A program made the position numbers and the translations under genes. Positions 8,122 through 16,632 of a stretch of 64,000 nucleotides of DNA are shown one piece after another. Under the pieces are notes generated by a model. The model had not been told where the DNA came from, did no database searches, and was given only the letters and a program-made list of their open reading frames with translations. Origin of the DNA: Symploca sp. SIO1C2 (lineage in GTDB: Bacteria > Cyanobacteriota > Cyanobacteriia > Cyanobacteriales > Coleofasciculaceae); the NCBI GenBank assembly GCA_010672925.1, contig JAAHFP010000005.1:1-64000 (forward strand), given 5' to 3'. How positions within the stretch are numbered: position 1 is the stretch's first letter; every line of letters begins with the position of its first letter.

Positions 8122-10685
8122 GCAAGAAGGCAGAAGGCAGAGGGCAGAGGGCAGAACCCACCCCTAACCCCTCCAAGGAGGGGAACCGGAGGCAGGAGGC
8201 AGAAGGAAAGAAGGCAACAGAGACTGAGCAAGTGCAAGGAAATTGGCTCTTTTTGTTTCTGGCTTCTTTTTGGACTGAAGTCCTACTACGGCTTATTACT
8301 TATTATTTCAAAACCCGAATCAATCGAATTATTCAGCCAACCCTAAGTCCCAGGGTAGTTATTGGGTTTCTTTTAGGTATATTTCTAACTGTAGGCATTT
8401 TACCAGTTTTCTCCAAAACTTCTGTAGCTAGCCCTATTAGTAGGGAACAACTAGAGAAAATTCAAACCTTGCAACAATCAGGACGCTATTATCAGGCTTG
8501 TGTAAACCTAGTACAAGCCCTAGAATTTGACCGGGAAATTTGTCAAAATCAGGACTTGAGTGAAGAGTTTGACAGTATAGCTAAGAAGATTGAGCAACAA
8601 CCAAACCCGGTGCAAATTATGGGTATTTTCGGTAATATTTTACGGGGAATTGGTCGGTTAAGACTAGCAGAAGAGTTTTTAGAGCGGGGTTTAGATATAG
8701 CTCAATCTCCTCAATCCGAAGCTAAACTCTCACTAAGTCTGGGCAATACCTTGAGGGCTTTAGGTAACCGAGAGCGAGACCGACAAGCAGCTTCTATTGA
8801 TGATTACCTACCTTGGCGCTGTATGAATCTATCTCAAGTAGAGGAAATACCATCAAGTGCTACCGGATTATATCAGCAAGCCAGTGCTAGATATGAGCAA
8901 GCGATCGCGAACCTCCCTCCTTCCTCCACTACTCTGGTACAAGCAAAGCTCAATCGCCTCAGTCTAGCTTTGGAAATGGGTGACGATGATGTAGCCCAAA
9001 CCCTAGTTAAAGAACAGATCAATCTTGATAATTTACCTAACCATCAGACCAAAATATACGCCCAAATTAACCTAGCCAAAAGTCTAACTTGTTGGAATGG
9101 TCGCTCTTCAACCGAGGCAGTTGATTGGGAGTTGATCCAGAACCTATTAGAAATAGCTGTTCAAGAAGCCGAAGAACTGCAAGACAAGCGTACCATATCC
9201 TATGCTTTGGGTAATTGGGCTGGCTTTTACGAATATTTTGCTTGGCTAGCTCAACAGCCTGAACAACCAACTGCTAATAATTGGAGTAAAAAAGCTCTAG
9301 AGCTAACCCAAGATGCTCTCTGGTATGCTCAGCTAAGTGGGGCAGCAGATATTGCTTATCAGTGGCAGTGGCAGTTAGGGCGTCTATCAGAAGTAGAAGA
9401 AAATCAACAAGACGCGATCGCATATTATAAAGCGGCTATCCAGAGTCTTAAATCCATTCGCCGTGATTTACTCACTATCGACTCTGATGTTCAATTCTCC
9501 TTTCGAGACAATGTAGAGCCCGTCTATAGAGAGTTAGTGGATTTACTCTTAAAAGAATCAAGCCCAAAATCTCTTAACCAAGCGATTCAGCTTATTGATG
9601 CTCTTCAACTAGCTGAATTAGAAAATTTCCTACGATGCGACCTTTCCCAGTTGGTAAATAATCAGCCAGAACTTAACCAAAAGCAAGCCGCATTTATCTA
9701 TCCTATCATTCTCCAAGATAGATTAGAAGTCATCTTTAAGTTACCAGAGCAACCTCTAGAACGTCGTAGTCATCAAATCAATCGGTCTACGGTGGAAAAG
9801 ACAGTAAAAGAACTAAGACAAGCTCTACCTAGGAAAGATTCTAGCACTATCATCGAAAAAGCCAAACAGCTTTATAAATGGTTAATTGAACCCCTAGAGG
9901 AAGCACTAGAAAAAAACCCAGAAGTTGAAACCTTAGTCTTTGTGCTAGATGGAAACCTGCGGAATATCCCGATGGCAGTTTTGTATGACGAAGCAGCAAA
10001 CCAGTACCTCCTAGAAAAAAACTATGCTCTGGCTGTATTTCCTAGCTTGCAGCTTTTCGATTTTGACCCTTCTCAAGAAAAATCACAAGTCTTGGCAGCT
10101 GGTATTAGTGAGCAACGCAAAGTTGAAAATCGCATCTTCGCCTCACTTCAAGTAGACGCTGAAATCCAGCACATTGCTCAAGTTTTACCTACTCAACAAC
10201 TATTAAATTCACAATTCACTTCGACAAACCTAGAAAAGAAAGTTAACTCAGATACCTTTTCTGTAGTCCACCTGGCAACTCACGGTAATTTCAGTTCTAA
10301 TCCGGAAGATACATTTATCTTAGCTTATAATGAGCTTCTCCGAGCTAGGGACTTGAATAATTTACTTAGAGGAAACAAAAACTCTGAAGCAATAGAATTA
10401 ATGGTTCTGAGTGCTTGTAAAACCGCAGAGGGAGACAAACGAGCAGCTTTAGGACTAGCTGGGTTAGCAGTAAGAGCCGGGGCTCGCAGTACCTTGGCTA
10501 CTCTTTGGCAAGTAGGTGATGATTCTACAGTTAAACTTATGGAACAATTCTACAACCAATTAAAAGAGCCGGGAGTCACCAAAGCCGAAGCACTTCATCG
10601 CGCTCAGCAAGCTCTTTTAAATGATCAGCACTATCAAAATCCCTCTTCTTGGGCTCCCTATATTTTAGTTGGTAATTGGCGCTGA
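8073..10685 (+). CDS. TPR-CHAT caspase-like protease
   Basis: CHAT domains are caspase-fold (clan CD) cysteine peptidases. This 870-residue protein has a signal peptide or membrane anchor (IGFLLGIFLTVGILPVFS, about residues 91-108), helical TPR-like repeats (about 120-470) and a C-terminal CHAT domain (about 560-870). The catalytic dyad is visible: His737 in HLATHGNF and Cys782 in LSACKTAEG, followed by GLAGLAVRAGA and TLATLWQVGD. The first 85 residues are unusual. The ATG at 8073 overlaps tpsB, then comes a translated heptamer repeat block (8122-8215) and a MITE-like segment (8303-8348). A GTG at 8232 would bypass the repeats. Adjacency to tpsA and tpsB and the export signal suggest it acts in the envelope, perhaps on the exoprotein. 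Confidence 0.9.
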   Translation: MARKRSLFYGAIQSFLSKKAEGRGQRAEPTPNPSKEGNRRQEAEGKKATETEQVQGNWLFLFLASFWTEVLLRLITYYFKTRINRIIQPTLSPRVVIGFLLGIFLTVGILPVFSKTSVASPISREQLEKIQTLQQSGRYYQACVNLVQALEFDREICQNQDLSEEFDSIAKKIEQQPNPVQIMGIFGNILRGIGRLRLAEEFLERGLDIAQSPQSEAKLSLSLGNTLRALGNRERDRQAASIDDYLPWRCMNLSQVEEIPSSATGLYQQASARYEQAIANLPPSSTTLVQAKLNRLSLALEMGDDDVAQTLVKEQINLDNLPNHQTKIYAQINLAKSLTCWNGRSSTEAVDWELIQNLLEIAVQEAEELQDKRTISYALGNWAGFYEYFAWLAQQPEQPTANNWSKKALELTQDALWYAQLSGAADIAYQWQWQLGRLSEVEENQQDAIAYYKAAIQSLKSIRRDLLTIDSDVQFSFRDNVEPVYRELVDLLLKESSPKSLNQAIQLIDALQLAELENFLRCDLSQLVNNQPELNQKQAAFIYPIILQDRLEVIFKLPEQPLERRSHQINRSTVEKTVKELRQALPRKDSSTIIEKAKQLYKWLIEPLEEALEKNPEVETLVFVLDGNLRNIPMAVLYDEAANQYLLEKNYALAVFPSLQLFDFDPSQEKSQVLAAGISEQRKVENRIFASLQVDAEIQHIAQVLPTQQLLNSQFTSTNLEKKVNSDTFSVVHLATHGNFSSNPEDTFILAYNELLRARDLNNLLRGNKNSEAIELMVLSACKTAEGDKRAALGLAGLAVRAGARSTLATLWQVGDDSTVKLMEQFYNQLKEPGVTKAEALHRAQQALLNDQHYQNPSSWAPYILVGNWR
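8122..8215. repeat. GAAGGCA-type heptamer block with palindromic CCCCTCC core
   Basis: Runs of GGCAGAAGGCAGAGGGCAG flank an inverted repeat CCCCTCC-AA-GGAGGGG (about 8163-8178). The same composite unit occurs four times in tandem at 57020-57370. It lies in the reading frame of the CHAT gene, so the first 50 residues of that gene as read are repeat-derived. Confidence 0.8.
8303..8348. mobile_element. MITE-like half element inside the CHAT gene
   Basis: About 46 bases here match, with roughly five differences, the right half of the complete MITE-like element at 42675-42782. The shared core is TTCAAAACCCGAATCAATCG. The segment is translated in frame as part of the CHAT N-terminus, just before the signal-like hydrophobic stretch. 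The left half of the element is not recognisable. Confidence 0.65.
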
Positions 10686-10945
10686 TTACCAATAGATAAT
10701 GAATAATTGATAATTAATGAAATAGAGTTTGCTGCAATTATGGTAGGGGCGGGTTCACCTAAAACCTTTCAGTTTAACCAGCCAATAACCTAAACCCGCC
10801 CCGGTGGGAAAATCGGTGTCTAAGTAGAAATTTAAGTAGGGTGCGTTAGCGAAGCGTAACACACGACATTACGGTCACAATCATTTTCACTCAATCGCCT
10901 CAGTAGTAGCAAGGAAATAATTGTACATCATGAAGACATAAGTAC
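10686..10945. repeat. Intergenic repeat region
   Basis: Between the CHAT gene and the toxin gene lie an opposed pair of GGGGCGGGTTT motifs (about 10744-10803). A segment of the type GTAGGGTGCGTTAGCGAAGC follows (about 10837-10870), a dispersed cyanobacterial repeat. No gene seen. Confidence 0.6.
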
Positions 10946-11350
10946 CTAAGTAGTTTTAGGGGTAATCAACCTCACATGAGAATAAGTAATAATATCGCCA
11001 TCATTTGTCATTAAAGGGCAGTCATAAGTCCTTGCTGTAGCAACGATAATCCTATCAGCAGGATCTTTATGAAATTCACCTGGTAAAGAGTAAGATTCAA
11101 TCGCGATCGCAGGGGTAATTGGAATTAAAATGATTCCTTCTTCAGCCAAGGCTATCGAAAACCATTCTTTCAATGGTTTGGGCAGAACTAAACGACCTCG
11201 ATTAACTAATCTTGAAATTTCAAGGAGACTAATAGTTGATATTCCTATCCCATCAGGACGAGAATTGTCAATAATTTCTTGCTGAAAGTTGGTAAGTTTG
11301 GGCGAGTCTTGGTTCCACCAAAACCAGATATGAGTATCAAGAATAATCAT
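10946..11350 (-). CDS. vapC: PIN-domain toxin, VapC-like
   Basis: This is a PIN-domain ribonuclease of the type II toxin-antitoxin kind, about 134 residues. The N-terminus MIILDTHIWFW has the first catalytic Asp (D4). The later DPADRIIVATA and a distal LMTNDGDI supply the other acidic residues typical of VapC. I chose the ATG at 11350 because it overlaps the antitoxin stop in an ATGA arrangement and begins directly at the family N-terminus; a start six codons earlier at 11368 is possible. PIN toxins usually cleave tRNA or rRNA and are neutralised by the protein of the preceding gene. Confidence 0.88.
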   Translation of the reverse strand: MIILDTHIWFWWNQDSPKLTNFQQEIIDNSRPDGIGISTISLLEISRLVNRGRLVLPKPLKEWFSIALAEEGIILIPITPAIAIESYSLPGEFHKDPADRIIVATARTYDCPLMTNDGDIITYSHVRLITPKTT

Positions 11351-11610
11351 TCTTTCTCCATATCCCATTCATCAGCAGGGAGTCCTGACTCTTCAGGAGT
11401 TCCATAAAAAGCAAAAGGCTCTGTCCCAGCTAAAGTAGGCTTACATTTTGCCTTGATTTCAGTGTTTTTAATAAGCTCAATAAGTTTGTCTTTGATAACT
11501 TCATTGAGAATTTCTGAAGCCAGATCTTCGACAGATATATGTTTAAAAGCCGCAGCCTTAATCAAAATCTGTTGAGCTTCCTCGCTAAGATGAATATTTG
11601 TACTGATCAT
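11347..11610 (-). CDS. Antitoxin partner of the PIN toxin
   Basis: A small acidic protein of about 87 residues. Its first half (ISTNIHLSEEAQQIL, then helices) resembles a ribbon-helix-helix DNA-binding fold. The C-terminal tail (GTPEESGLPADEWDMEKE) is the acidic type that wraps toxins. The ATG at 11610 matches the likely start; 11625 would add five residues. The stop codon overlaps the toxin start by four bases, which implies translational coupling and one promoter upstream. The exact antitoxin family is not clear to me. Confidence 0.78.
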   Translation of the reverse strand: MISTNIHLSEEAQQILIKAAAFKHISVEDLASEILNEVIKDKLIELIKNTEIKAKCKPTLAGTEPFAFYGTPEESGLPADEWDMEKE

Positions 11611-11723
11611 GGGTAGCACTTCCAAGTTACATAATTTTAGCTCTATGCCCTATATTCATAATTATAAGTTGGTTTGATCTTCAACCAAGCCAACAAATAT
11701 CAAAGAATAGAGGATTGGGTCGA

Positions 11724-12479
11724 TTAATCTTCTGAGGGCACTAATTCTGAGTTAACAAAGGGTTCTTGGGCAAACTTTGCTAAACCTTCTAGAGATCCCA
11801 AAAGGTTAACCCAAGCATCCTTGAGTTCCTCATCTTCTGGATTAGCAGCATAAAGTTCAGCCAAGTTATTAACTGCATCAGACCAAATACCATGTTCCCT
11901 ATAAGCAATATACTCCCGACCCGGTAAAGACTCTAACTGGCTCTTAATTTCCGGGGTCATCGACTTCCGTTGTACCCAACCATTAACCCCTATATCAGGT
12001 TCACCAGTTTGGTTGAGTTTACAGTCAAGCTGAAGATACCAACGATAGTTTTCTCCAGATTTGAGAGCATATTCTGGCTTAGAGGGGATTTTGATTTTGA
12101 TAATTCCTGGTCTTTGAGTTAACTTGAGGGAAGTTTTGTAAATAGTTTGTCGCTCCCTACCATCAAGGAGCAAAAATTCTATGTTGCTGATCTCTTCTGG
12201 TAAGTAGGGAACATAAAACCAAAAAGTAGGATATTCCGAAAGGGTAAAATCACTCTTGTTATTAGCATGTAAAGCTGTTAGAGGTTTCTGAATCTTTGTT
12301 TGGCAAGTAGTTCCAGGACGTGTGGTTCCTGGCTTTGAAGGAGCTTGAGGTGTGCCTGTATCTGGTGTTTCTGGCAGATCAGCATTAGCTTGTTGGGTAA
12401 GTTGTGTTAGTCCTACTAGGGGATTACTAATTAGGTTAGCTAAGGAGAAGCTAAAGGCAAATAAAAGTTTAATTGTCAT
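11724..12479 (-). CDS. DUF928 family secreted protein
   Basis: A cyanobacterial DUF928 protein, about 251 residues, function unknown. It has an N-terminal signal peptide (MTIKLLFAFSFSLANLIS), a Pro/Thr-rich linker, and the DUF928 core. That core includes the WFYVPYLPEEI segment, LLLDGRER, GENYRWYLQLDC and a C-terminal helical part (GIWSDAVNNLAELYA). The ATG at 12479 is the likely start, because the 15 codons before it come from a TTGTTTG heptamer repeat and encode only Asn/Gln/Thr. It follows the CHAT-CHASE2 gene on the same strand with about 210 bases of repeat between. In my memory DUF928 genes often sit beside CHAT and TPS genes, which fits here. Confidence 0.85.
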   Translation of the reverse strand: MTIKLLFAFSFSLANLISNPLVGLTQLTQQANADLPETPDTGTPQAPSKPGTTRPGTTCQTKIQKPLTALHANNKSDFTLSEYPTFWFYVPYLPEEISNIEFLLLDGRERQTIYKTSLKLTQRPGIIKIKIPSKPEYALKSGENYRWYLQLDCKLNQTGEPDIGVNGWVQRKSMTPEIKSQLESLPGREYIAYREHGIWSDAVNNLAELYAANPEDEELKDAWVNLLGSLEGLAKFAQEPFVNSELVPSED

Positions 12480-12688
12480 TGGTTGTTTGTTGTTTGTTGT
12501 TTGTTGGTTGTTGTTTGTTATCACCCATTATCAATTACCCATTCCCCGCATATCGACTTTGGGTAAAAGTTTTGGGGCGGGTTTTGAGCTATATATTCAG
12601 GTAAAATGGCATAGATTATCCCTAAACCCGCCCCTACAGATACACAAATTTTATTCTCGATTATCAATTATCCATTATCCATTATCCA
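12480..12688. repeat. Heptamer and GGGCGGGTTT repeats
   Basis: A TTGTTTG heptamer array (12480-12525) is followed by an opposed GGGCGGGTTT pair (about 12575-12640) and TAATGGA/TTATCCA-type short repeats (12660-12690). It separates DUF928 from the CHAT-CHASE2 gene and contains no gene. Confidence 0.65.
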
Positions 12689-15121
12689 TTACTTATTACT
12701 TAAAACCACCACACCTCCTGCGGTAAATGTTAAAGCTAATATAGATGGGACTAAGGGTATCCAAATAGCTAGTTGGGAGAAAACAATCCAGCAGCAGCCA
12801 TACAAAATAACTATTGAGATGCTCAGTGCTACTACTTGGTGTAGTGATGTTTGAAAACGCCAAATAATGACCCCACCAGTCAAAGACCAAAGCCATACCC
12901 AAAGGACATCACCCCATAGAGGCCACCAGCTTAAAAGAGGCCGATCATCTTCAACAGCACTGATAATTTGACTGACTGCATGGCCATGAATAAATATTCC
13001 TCGCATATTACCGTAAGGCGTTTCATGGGGGTCTTTAATACTGGTAGCTGTAATACCGATGAGAACAACTCGTCCTTTGACCCAGTCTGGTCTAAAGTTA
13101 TCGTCTAGAATGTCTCTAATTGTAACTTGCTGAGCAATCTGAGCGAGGTCATTAGTATGGCGATAATTGAGTAACAGTTGGTTTCCTCTGTCATTAAACT
13201 TTTGGTATCCTCCACTAGGTCTTTCCAAGCGTTTAGCCACAACTGAACCAAACTTCCAGTCTTTATTGACAGTTTCTACTCGAATACCTTTGGCTGTTAG
13301 GTATCGGTAAGCTAATTGCCAACCAAAGGAGTAATCAGTCTCACAAGGAGAGTTTTGTTCTATAGGATTTGAGGAACGAGATAAGAAATAGCGACGGACT
13401 ATACCTTGCTGAGTTTTACCTGGCAGCGGATCATAGAACAAGTCAACAAAACCTACTTGCGTTTCTGGACTTTGAGGAGGGGGTGCAATATCTGAGTCTA
13501 AGCTATTGTTGAATGCACAAATGGTAACAAGGCTTTCATTTTCCTGGAAGTGTTTAACTAATGCTTCCTCTCCTGGTGTCACAGGTCGATCCCGAACTAT
13601 ATCCAAGCCAATAACTGAAGGTTGATGCTGCTCCAGTTTGTCCAAAAGTCTCGCTAGTATATCATCTGGCAGCGGCCAACCATATCGGCGTAAATCTTCT
13701 TCATCACCTCCAATGATCAACAGACGCTCATCTTTAAATTCCTGTGAACGTGTCTGCATTAGATGGTCATAAGTCTTTAGTTCCCATGGCTGAAGTATTC
13801 CTAGCAATCGTACTCCCATAACTAATAAGGTAACACCCACAGAACCAACCAAGACTGTCCGAAGCCAAGGTAAAAATGGTCGGATTGCTTCCCCCCGCAA
13901 CTTTTCCCAAGTTAGTGACTCTTCTGTAGGGTTTTGAAACAGTACAGGCAGTGAATTAACCCCAGGAAAGTTCTGGTTGAAAGACTCTAGGTTTTGCTGT
14001 GTATGACGTAATGCTGTAGATAAGGAAATTTTCTGCTGAGGAAGCTTATCCAGCAGGACTTGCAACAACTTTTTTGCCAAGGAAGTTTTTTGCTCAGGAA
14101 ACTCATCTAGCAAGGCTTGCAAAAATTGTGCTGAGGAAGTTTTTTTCTGAGGAAACTCCTGTAGCAAAACTCGTAAAAACTCTTTTGCTACTGACTCTGG
14201 TAATAATTCCCGCATAACCAGAATATGCGGGATATTAAACTCCGTAAGCTGATTAGCTAATCCCAAACCACTACAAGAATTAAAAATAATAAGTTTGAGT
14301 CTCTTATCAGCAGCTGCGGTGAGGGCATGTTTGAAGTCATTACATTCTAAAATATTGTCCAAATCACTCTCGATCTGTCCCCTCATTTGACCACTTTTAT
14401 CCTTACGGCTAGAACTATGTCCGGCATAAACCAGAATGTCCCAACCTTGCTGATTCCGCAGCTGTTGACACAATTCTTCCAGTTGAGGATTTTTCAGAGG
14501 TACAGCAACGACATCTGGTAACTGGTTAAGTAACTCCCAATCCCCTTGATTCTGTACTCCTTGACCTAAAATACATAAGACTCTAATTTTTTTTCTCGGA
14601 GTAGCCCGGTTAGCCCTGATTACTGAGTCGTAACTCGAACCCCAAAAAATCAGTCCTGCTTGAGGATGGTTTTTGAAAAAATCCCATTTATACCAGTCAA
14701 TACACCGCAACAGAGAATCCCCACTAGTCTGAACAATCACCATTATTTCCTGATGATCACTAATGCCATGGGACTTGAGGGATTGAATCAGTCTTAGTCG
14801 AATTTTTTCAAAAGAGGGAGATTGAAACCAACTGCGGACTTTTGTTTGCAGATTCTCATACGCAGCCTGACATTCTTTCGCCAAAGAACTACGAGACCTG
14901 GTTACTGCTTTTTTTAAGGATATTGTACCATCTCCGCGAGGTTGTAAAACCAGCTGTTCGTATTTGTTTCTCCAATCGACCAATAAGCGTTCTATTAGTG
15001 GCTCTCCTGCTAACCGGAAGTTGTCTGAGCAAATTGGAGCATTACTATTGCGTATACTCAGATTGACATCAAATCCTGTAGTAAAGTCACCTCTAGAGAA
15101 GTTTAAAGTAACAGTGAGCAC
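12689..15121 (-). CDS. CHAT-CHASE2 membrane protein
   Basis: An 810-residue fusion. The N-terminal half is a CHAT-type caspase-fold domain with His235 in YAGHSSSR and Cys283 in IFNSCSGLG, the expected dyad. A charged repetitive segment (LLQEFPQKKTS / LLDEFPEQKTS / LLDKLPQQKIS, about 315-370) follows. A transmembrane helix at about 420-437 leads into a CHASE2 extracytoplasmic sensor domain (about 440-700; YDHLMQTRS, IIGGDEEDL, VIGLDIVRD, FVDLFYDPL). Three C-terminal membrane helices end the protein. Nothing catalytic follows CHASE2, so the output must be the N-terminal CHAT domain. It lies 20 bases downstream of the DUF1822 gene and is probably co-transcribed with it and the sigma-like gene. 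Confidence 0.9.
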   Translation of the reverse strand: MLTVTLNFSRGDFTTGFDVNLSIRNSNAPICSDNFRLAGEPLIERLLVDWRNKYEQLVLQPRGDGTISLKKAVTRSRSSLAKECQAAYENLQTKVRSWFQSPSFEKIRLRLIQSLKSHGISDHQEIMVIVQTSGDSLLRCIDWYKWDFFKNHPQAGLIFWGSSYDSVIRANRATPRKKIRVLCILGQGVQNQGDWELLNQLPDVVAVPLKNPQLEELCQQLRNQQGWDILVYAGHSSSRKDKSGQMRGQIESDLDNILECNDFKHALTAAADKRLKLIIFNSCSGLGLANQLTEFNIPHILVMRELLPESVAKEFLRVLLQEFPQKKTSSAQFLQALLDEFPEQKTSLAKKLLQVLLDKLPQQKISLSTALRHTQQNLESFNQNFPGVNSLPVLFQNPTEESLTWEKLRGEAIRPFLPWLRTVLVGSVGVTLLVMGVRLLGILQPWELKTYDHLMQTRSQEFKDERLLIIGGDEEDLRRYGWPLPDDILARLLDKLEQHQPSVIGLDIVRDRPVTPGEEALVKHFQENESLVTICAFNNSLDSDIAPPPQSPETQVGFVDLFYDPLPGKTQQGIVRRYFLSRSSNPIEQNSPCETDYSFGWQLAYRYLTAKGIRVETVNKDWKFGSVVAKRLERPSGGYQKFNDRGNQLLLNYRHTNDLAQIAQQVTIRDILDDNFRPDWVKGRVVLIGITATSIKDPHETPYGNMRGIFIHGHAVSQIISAVEDDRPLLSWWPLWGDVLWVWLWSLTGGVIIWRFQTSLHQVVALSISIVILYGCCWIVFSQLAIWIPLVPSILALTFTAGGVVVLSNK

Positions 15122-15141
15122 GGTTTTTTGCTGGTAAACGA

Positions 15142-16617
15142 TTAGACAACGAAATCTTCGGTGACTTGAGTATCATGCCAAGCAACCTGAACGCTAAATT
15201 GATCTCCTTGCCTTACTTCAGGTAATAGCAATTCCAGATAAGAGTCAAGCTCTTCCGCTGGCAGTTCGATAGAATCTGAACCAGAACTCACCACCAGTTT
15301 AAGACCTAATGGTAGATAAGTTTGGTTGTCAATAGACCTGACTTCTAAGCGTACAGCAAACATTTCCTCATAGAGGGGTCTCAAGGCAGCAATCAGTGCC
15401 ACAGGATGATCATTAATCTTGATTTGTTTTTGCATACTTACCGCTGCTTGAGGATGATGAGGAGCAATAGAACCTAAACATTCCGCTGCTTTCTGGCAAA
15501 TCCACTGCTCCTGACTAGTTGCTAATAATTCCAGCAAAGTATTGATAGCATCTGAGTCTTTGGGGTTAACTTGTCCTAATTGGGTAGCAGCTTGTAAACG
15601 AAGATAATCATCTTGGCTATGAACACTACTTCTAACCACACTAAGGGATGTTGCAGCTAAAGGTTCTTGAATAATCTGTTGCCAACCGGCATTGAGAGCA
15701 TCCCCAAAATCTTGCTCTAGCCATTGACTTAACCTTACTAGTGCCTTGCTTAAGGTAGTGGTTACTGATAATGTTGCTGCTGAGAGCGATCGCATTTGAT
15801 ACAACTTCTCTCGCCATTGCTCATTAACTAACAGCATCGCCCAGGGTGCAAAAGCAGTATTCAAACGGGGAGAATAGGCAGAAGGCTGACCTAATTGGGC
15901 GATTAGCTTTTCTGCTTCAGATAAAGACAACTGAGGCAAAGGTGCAATTTCAGCTCTCTCTGCGGCACAGAGTTCCCTAGCTACCCACATCACATCGAGA
16001 TCTTCGATTAAATCATCTTCACCAAGAGCATAAGTACGTCCCATTGGTTCATATTTTCCCTGATCCTTAAGTTTTCGGTGAGTAGCATAGCCATAGATCC
16101 GTAACCATCCATCCTCTAGATTAACTGCCATTCCCAGGTAATAGTCCGCTGCCCAGTCAGCAATATCTACCCACTCCTGAGGCACAGATAACTCATTGCT
16201 CACAGTCACTTCTTCTGGAATAATCACCAATCGGGTCTTACCTAGCTTAATCGCTGTACCATTAAGGAATTCCCAGATACTACTAAGTCCAGGGTCAATA
16301 TCATTCAACTCTATCGACAAAGGTTGCTCTTTTACATCAGACTCCCATAGACTTTCCCGCACAACTAAAGCTGGAAACCTCTCCTTCTCCACGTCCCCGC
16401 ATCCCCGTGTCTCCGCGTCTCTGAGCAAATCTGGTTCTTCCTGCAGATAGGCAACAAATACTTTCAAAACCAAGAGATTGAGATAAGCATTCCAACAAGC
16501 TGCTTGATTAGAATAATTGCGAGTTTGAGACCATGCCTCTTCCCTTTGTTGTGGGGAAACATCCAGGTACAATTCGTCAGGATAAATAGTAATTAATTCT
16601 TCTAGCTTAAATGTCAT
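15142..16617 (-). CDS. DUF1822 family protein with HEAT-like repeats
   Basis: A 491-residue DUF1822 protein, a cyanobacterial family without known function. The conserved start (LEELITIYPDELYLDVSP, then the NYSN.AA.WNAYLN region) is complete. Residues about 325-400 contain HEAT-like helices (RLQAATQLG, WICQKAAECLGSIAP), typical of protein-protein contacts. A short translated dispersed repeat (16381-16432, giving ETRGCGDVEK) interrupts the N-terminal region at about residues 64-80. It sits 15 bases downstream of the sigma-like gene and just upstream of the CHAT-CHASE2 gene, so one operon is likely. Confidence 0.87.
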   Translation of the reverse strand: MTFKLEELITIYPDELYLDVSPQQREEAWSQTRNYSNQAACWNAYLNLLVLKVFVAYLQEEPDLLRDAETRGCGDVEKERFPALVVRESLWESDVKEQPLSIELNDIDPGLSSIWEFLNGTAIKLGKTRLVIIPEEVTVSNELSVPQEWVDIADWAADYYLGMAVNLEDGWLRIYGYATHRKLKDQGKYEPMGRTYALGEDDLIEDLDVMWVARELCAAERAEIAPLPQLSLSEAEKLIAQLGQPSAYSPRLNTAFAPWAMLLVNEQWREKLYQMRSLSAATLSVTTTLSKALVRLSQWLEQDFGDALNAGWQQIIQEPLAATSLSVVRSSVHSQDDYLRLQAATQLGQVNPKDSDAINTLLELLATSQEQWICQKAAECLGSIAPHHPQAAVSMQKQIKINDHPVALIAALRPLYEEMFAVRLEVRSIDNQTYLPLGLKLVVSSGSDSIELPAEELDSYLELLLPEVRQGDQFSVQVAWHDTQVTEDFVV

Positions 16618-16632
16618 CTTTTTTTTCCTCTT

